Assembly: GCA_030528325.1 (NCBI GenBank)
Contig: JAUMZD010000009.1
Coordinates: 1 to 64,000, forward strand
DNA: 64,000 bases
From: Lautropia sp.
Lineage (GTDB): Bacteria; Pseudomonadota; Gammaproteobacteria; Burkholderiales; Burkholderiaceae_E
Reading direction: 5' to 3'
Under the pieces are notes generated by a model that saw only the letters and a program-made list of their open reading frames with translations, did no database searches and was not told where the DNA came from. The number at the start of each line of letters is the position of its first letter. Position 1 is the stretch's first letter. The translations under genes and the position numbers were made by a program. Of this stretch, positions 60,036 through 64,000 are shown piece after piece.

Positions 60036-62552
60036 ATGATGAAACACCCCGTTGCTCCTCAGATCGTCCAATGCCTGGAAGACTTGACAGGAAAAGCCGA
60101 CGGGTCAAAAGCGGATCACTTCGGTACCTGTTTCAAGCTGAAGCCTGATTTCGAGTTGACGGTGGAAGGCATCGGCCCGATCGAGTGGCCGGTGAGTCGA
60201 AGGACTGCCCATGCCTTGTGCGGGATGGCCTCACCGGCCATGCACGGATACCGGGATGAGACGCGACTCGACCGGAACGTTCGTGATACCTGGGAGATTC
60301 CGGCTTCTGCACTGCGCCTGGAGGGGGGCGCCTGGACGCGGTTCCTGAAAAAGGTGATGACGCGAGTCACGAAGGATCTGGCGATCCCTGCGGGGGCTTC
60401 GTTGCGTGCGGAGCTGCACAACCTGCTCGTGTACGAGCGAGGCCAGTTCTTTGCCCTGCATCAGGACTCTGAAAAACTCGATGGCATGGTTGGCACCCTG
60501 GTATTGACCTTGCCTTCGTTTTTCGAAGGGGGTGAATTCGTGCTGAGGCATGGCCAGAAGCGGATCAGCGCGAAGGGATCACCCGACAAGGTGGAAGTGG
60601 TTGCTTTTTATGCCGACTGCCATCATGAGGTGATGCCCGTCGAGGAAGGTTTCCGGGTCGTGCTGACCTTCAATCTGGTCATGGAAGGGAATGACACACG
60701 GCCGGCCAGCAGTGCGGACCCCCTGTCTGCCGAGGCCGTGAGCCGCCTGAGTGACACGATCCGGACATTCTGGCAGACCAAGCCTTTGTCTCGCTGGCAT
60801 CACGATGATCGAGATCCGCCCGAACGGCTGGTTCTGCTGCTGGATCACCAGTACACCGAAGCGGGCCTCGACTGGTCGCGGCTCAAGGGGGAAGACGCCA
60901 GGATGGCATCGGCCCTGAAGCTGGTGGCGCAGCAGCTGGATGCCGACATCTTCCTGACCCTGGCCGACGTGCACCAGATCTGGTCAGCCGAAGAACCTTA
61001 CCGACGTCGTTACTGGGAGGATGAGCAGGCGGAGGGCGAGGTTGTGCGTATCGGCAATCAACGGTACGTGCTCCAGGATCTGATCGACGATGATGTCATC
61101 CTGACCAACTGGCTGGATGCCGAGGGCAGGCGGATGGATTTTGCCGCCAGTCATGTCACGGATGCCGAAATCTGCATGACGACCGGACATGAGGAACTGG
61201 TTCCGTACCATGCCGATTACGAAGGCTACATGGGCAACTATGGCAACACGCTCGACCGCTGGTATCACCGGGCTGCGCTGGTGATGTGGCCACGATCGAA
61301 GGGTTTTGTCCTGCGTGCCAGACAGGATCCGGTGTGGGCCATGGCGCAGATTCTGGCTTGGTGGCAGTCGGGTGATGCTGATCGGGCGTCTGCCTGCCTG
61401 CACGCGTTGAAGGCGGAGTGGCGTTCGGCCGTCCTGTTTGCCGGCAGAGCCCAGCTGCCGGAGGCCACCTTCCCGGTGGCCGTGGCCTGCCGGGACGCCG
61501 ACACGGCGGCCTGGTTGCTGGATCACTTCCAGTTGATCCAGTTGCCGGCGAATGTGGTGCCCTGGGTGGAGGCGCTGCATCAGGTGCATGGCGTTGACTG
61601 GCTGAAGGCACGACTGCAATGCTGGTATCGGGAGGGGCACACGGCTTCGGAAGCCAGGCAGGGCTGGATGTCGGCGGTGTTGCCGTCATGGTTGGCGCGT
61701 TTTCGTGAAACCCCGGACGAAGGGGCCGCCGCTGTGCGGTCGCTATTGCTGGGAACCGCGTGGCAGGATGTGTGGGATCAGGTCATGCAGGCCAGGCAGG
61801 CCCATGGTGGTCAGGCGCTGATCGAAAAACTGCTGCCACTGGCCAGACCGCTGGCAGGGCTGTTGCAGCTGGGGGTCGAGGAGGGCGGGCCGTCAGACGT
61901 CGACCACTTTCTCGAAGCGCTGCGGGACGAAACCCTGCCCATCGATCTGCAGGTCGGCGTGCTGGCGGTTTCCATCAGGCAGTGGATGGATCGGGAGGGG
62001 CTGAGGGTGGACACGGGCGATGAGCCCGGAACGGCTCCGGGCGCCTCGGGTAGACGCAGCGGCAGAAAGAAGCGCTCGTCCGCGCAGGAGGACATCGAGG
62101 CGGCCCGCTGGATGGCGCAGGCTGCGGGCATGATAGATGCATATCCTTCGTCGGCGGGTGCGTTGTCTCATCTGGCCGTGCTTCACCAGCAGGTCACGGC
62201 ATGGCTGAGTACCCGGTTGGCCCAGCCAGAGCGGGCACCGGATGACTGGTCGATTCATGTCCCGATGATGCTGCAGGGCGAGCTGGGGGCCAAATTGATG
62301 GCCTTCCTGAACGATCCGTCAGAAAAACGTCTGGTCTGGCCGTTGGCCAAGGACAGGCGGATGACCGTTCATCGCTTCATCGACCACCATGAGTTGCCGC
62401 TGACCCATGTCACGGAACGAACCGGTAGCCCGCACAAGCTGATTCTGGAGAAACGGCCCAATCTGCATGAACGGGAAGCCAGGCAACGCCGGTTATGGGC
62501 ACACGACTTTCAGGGCTTGAGCCGTCTTGCCAGGCTCTTTGCTGCCCCATGA
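60036..62552 (+). CDS. Large 2-oxoglutarate/Fe(II) oxygenase-domain protein
   Basis: The 838-residue product has an N-terminal prolyl-4-hydroxylase-like double-stranded beta-helix: LLVYERGQFFALHQDSEK with iron ligands His142 and Asp144, then GGEFVLRH, and FYADCHHEVMPVEEGFRVVLTF with the third ligand at His197 and the 2-oxoglutarate-binding Arg207. The other roughly 600 residues are a helical region that I do not recognise, with Trp-rich segments, a basic linker (SGRRSGRKKRSS) and a C-terminal stretch ending FQGLSRLARLF. Soluble, no signal peptide. The substrate is unknown; it lies directly after the AlbA-type regulator and is probably in its operon. Confidence 0.78.
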   Translation: MMKHPVAPQIVQCLEDLTGKADGSKADHFGTCFKLKPDFELTVEGIGPIEWPVSRRTAHALCGMASPAMHGYRDETRLDRNVRDTWEIPASALRLEGGAWTRFLKKVMTRVTKDLAIPAGASLRAELHNLLVYERGQFFALHQDSEKLDGMVGTLVLTLPSFFEGGEFVLRHGQKRISAKGSPDKVEVVAFYADCHHEVMPVEEGFRVVLTFNLVMEGNDTRPASSADPLSAEAVSRLSDTIRTFWQTKPLSRWHHDDRDPPERLVLLLDHQYTEAGLDWSRLKGEDARMASALKLVAQQLDADIFLTLADVHQIWSAEEPYRRRYWEDEQAEGEVVRIGNQRYVLQDLIDDDVILTNWLDAEGRRMDFAASHVTDAEICMTTGHEELVPYHADYEGYMGNYGNTLDRWYHRAALVMWPRSKGFVLRARQDPVWAMAQILAWWQSGDADRASACLHALKAEWRSAVLFAGRAQLPEATFPVAVACRDADTAAWLLDHFQLIQLPANVVPWVEALHQVHGVDWLKARLQCWYREGHTASEARQGWMSAVLPSWLARFRETPDEGAAAVRSLLLGTAWQDVWDQVMQARQAHGGQALIEKLLPLARPLAGLLQLGVEEGGPSDVDHFLEALRDETLPIDLQVGVLAVSIRQWMDREGLRVDTGDEPGTAPGASGRRSGRKKRSSAQEDIEAARWMAQAAGMIDAYPSSAGALSHLAVLHQQVTAWLSTRLAQPERAPDDWSIHVPMMLQGELGAKLMAFLNDPSEKRLVWPLAKDRRMTVHRFIDHHELPLTHVTERTGSPHKLILEKRPNLHEREARQRRLWAHDFQGLSRLARLFAAP

Positions 62553-62609
62553 AGCGTTGATCGTGGGCATGGGGATCGGGCCAGGATGTTTCACCAGCGT
62601 CACAGCTTG

Positions 62610-63716
62610 TCAGCTACCGCCACCATGAGCTGGTAAGCGGCCCAGTACCGCCGAAATCGCCAGGCCCATGTCCGTCGTGCTGGCCGTGCCACCCAGATCA
62701 GGGGTTCGGGGTCCCTGTTCCAGCACCTGTTCGATGGCCTGCATCAGATCCCGCGATGCCTTCAGACAGGCCGGATCCCGTTCACCCAGAAACGCCAGCA
62801 TCAGAGCCGTCGACCAGATCATGCCGACAGGATTCGCAATGTTCCTGCCGTAGATGTCAGGCGCCGAACCATGGACTGGTTCGAACAGGGATGGAAAGAG
62901 GCGTTCCGGATTGAGGTTGGCTGACGGGGCGATGCCGATCGTGCCGGTGCAGGCCGGCCCCAGATCCGACAGGATGTCGCCGAACAGGTTCGAGGCCACG
63001 ACCACATCGAACTGTTCGGGCGACAGCACGAAGCGGGCCGCCATGATGTCGATGTGGTGCTTGTCCCAGCGCACGGATGGATGACGGGCTGCCATCGCCG
63101 CCAGCCGTTCGTCCCAGTACGGCATGCTGATGGCGATGCCATTCGATTTGGTGGCCGAGCTGAGGTGACGCGCCGGGCGTCTTTCGGCCAGCCGGAAGGC
63201 GTAATCCAGCACCCGGTCGATGCCATGCGCCGAAAACACCGATTCCTGGATCACGATTTCCCGCTCGGTGCCGGCGAACATCCTGCCGCCCACGTTCGTA
63301 TACTCGCCTTCGGTGTTTTCGCGCACCACCAGAAAATCGATGTCGCCCGGCTGCTTGCCGGCGAGCGGACAGGGTACGCCCGGCATCAGCCTCACCGGGC
63401 GAAGGTTGATGTACTGGTCGAACTCGCGGCGAAACCGCAGCAGCGAGCCCCACAGCGAGACGTGATCCGGCACCACTTCGGGCCAGCCCACGGCACCGAA
63501 CAGGATGGCGTCGAAGTGCTTCAGGCGTTCGAACCAGTCCGGCGGCAGCATGTCGCCGTGGCGTTGCCAGTAGTCGGCGCAGGCCCAGTCGAAGTGTTCC
63601 AGCCGCAGATCAAGACCATGTTTTCGGGTGAGGGTGTCGAGTGCCCGGACGGCTTCGGGCATCACTTCCTGACCGATGCCGTCACCGGGGATGATGGCGA
63701 TGCGTGAAGGGGACAT
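62610..63716 (-). CDS. Tartrate/D-malate dehydrogenase, isopropylmalate dehydrogenase family
   Basis: The 368-residue enzyme starts RIAIIPGDGIGQEVMPEAVRAL and has the family features DFLVVRENTEGEYTNVGGR, the Lys-containing SATKSNGI, the metal-binding ASNLFGDILSDLG and the cofactor loop EPVHGSAPDIYGRNIANP. The motif set fits the TtuC/DmlA branch, which decarboxylates tartrate or D-malate with NAD and a divalent metal. The start at 63716 is the family start. It follows a TRAP permease gene on the same strand by 19 bp, which suggests that the transporter brings in its dicarboxylate substrate. Confidence 0.85.
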   Translation of the reverse strand: MSPSRIAIIPGDGIGQEVMPEAVRALDTLTRKHGLDLRLEHFDWACADYWQRHGDMLPPDWFERLKHFDAILFGAVGWPEVVPDHVSLWGSLLRFRREFDQYINLRPVRLMPGVPCPLAGKQPGDIDFLVVRENTEGEYTNVGGRMFAGTEREIVIQESVFSAHGIDRVLDYAFRLAERRPARHLSSATKSNGIAISMPYWDERLAAMAARHPSVRWDKHHIDIMAARFVLSPEQFDVVVASNLFGDILSDLGPACTGTIGIAPSANLNPERLFPSLFEPVHGSAPDIYGRNIANPVGMIWSTALMLAFLGERDPACLKASRDLMQAIEQVLEQGPRTPDLGGTASTTDMGLAISAVLGRLPAHGGGS

Positions 63717-63735
63717 GCGTTTCGGGTCGGTACGA

Positions 63736-64000
63736 TCAGTAGAGGAACTTCGGCAGCAGCATGCTGATGGCCGGCACATAGGTGATCAGCAGCAGCGCCA
63801 CGGCCATCAGGCAGATGGTGGGAAGCGCCGAACGAAACACTTCATAGAGGCTCATTTTCGCCACGCCCATCGCCACGAACAGGTTAAGACCGACCGGAGG
63901 CGTCAGCATCCCCACCGACAGGTTGACCAGCGTGATGATGCCGAAATGCACGGGATCGACACCAACCTGTGCCGCGATCGGCTGCATCAGCGGCGCCAGG
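63736..64000 (-). CDS. TRAP dicarboxylate transporter large permease, C-terminal part
   Basis: Only the last 87 or so residues are in the window; the gene continues past the right edge. The motif DPVHFGIITLVNLSVGMLTPPVGLNLFVAMGV (here in parts: DPVHFGIITLVNL, TPPVGLNLFVA) is typical of DctM-type permeases, and a final helix ends LLPKFLY. TRAP systems import C4-type acids with a periplasmic binding protein. The dehydrogenase gene follows 19 bp later. Confidence 0.88.
   Translation of the reverse strand, partial: LAPLMQPIAAQVGVDPVHFGIITLVNLSVGMLTPPVGLNLFVAMGVAKMSLYEVFRSALPTICLMAVALLLITYVPAISMLLPKFLY

Overview
The window reads as a chromosomal segment of a GC-rich betaproteobacterium, most likely Burkholderiales. 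The grounds are the NtrY/NtrX pair in which the regulator has no AAA+ domain, the DUF3567 and DUF4390 proteins, azurin, the DUF4390-rsmB-htpX order and the classical rpmH/dnaA origin region. A Lautropia-like genus is possible but cannot be settled from this sequence alone. No tRNA, rRNA, CRISPR array, prophage or transposase gene was seen.

Layout. 1-4460 (+): end of a His-rich DUF2796 protein, an ABC ATPase, an FtsX-like permease and a DUF3299 protein, which look like a zinc/metal-related export or assembly cluster, then a lipoprotein. 4513-10572: an exported coiled-coil protein, a NhaD-type antiporter, a PcaB-like lyase that has lost its catalytic signature, a DUF3567 protein, a degenerate CobW-like protein and a 98-aa protein. 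10899-18741 (-): ntrX-like, ntrY-like, DUF4390, rsmB, htpX, fmt and def. 18882-28605 (+): LysM protein, dprA, topB, chaC, a Cthe_2159-type surface lipoprotein and argG. 28611-34460 (-): a protein of nearly 2,000 residues with a collagen-like stalk and about ten tandem beta-type repeats. 34897-40374 (+): a zinc-ribbon membrane protein and a YhaO/YhaN-like nuclease-ATPase pair. 40587-46397: methyltransferase, Na+/alanine symporter, YqaE/Pmp3, FdhD coupled to azurin, YaeQ. 46400-58551: the origin region, with GNAT, gyrB, dnaN and dnaA leftward and rpmH, rnpA, yidD, yidC and mnmE rightward; DnaA-box clusters lie on both sides of dnaA. 58609-64000: an AlbA/RecG-like regulator, a large 2-oxoglutarate oxygenase, a tartrate/isopropylmalate-type dehydrogenase and the end of a TRAP permease.

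The most unusual feature is a family of palindromic elements. Three copies are 165 bp and intergenic. One 86-bp deletion derivative is also intergenic. Three copies of about 54 bp lie inside genes and are translated in frame: one in rnpA and two, in different frames, in a CobW-like gene. All three intragenic copies have the same orientation relative to the reading frame. At three intergenic copies the stop codon of the neighbouring gene is split across the element boundary. A second, unrelated 111-bp inverted-repeat element occurs twice, with a decayed third copy, each time just upstream of a gene start. Several housekeeping proteins (RnpA, MnmE, DprA, DnaA, a methyltransferase, NtrY) carry extra low-complexity segments, so this genome seems to tolerate in-frame insertions unusually well.
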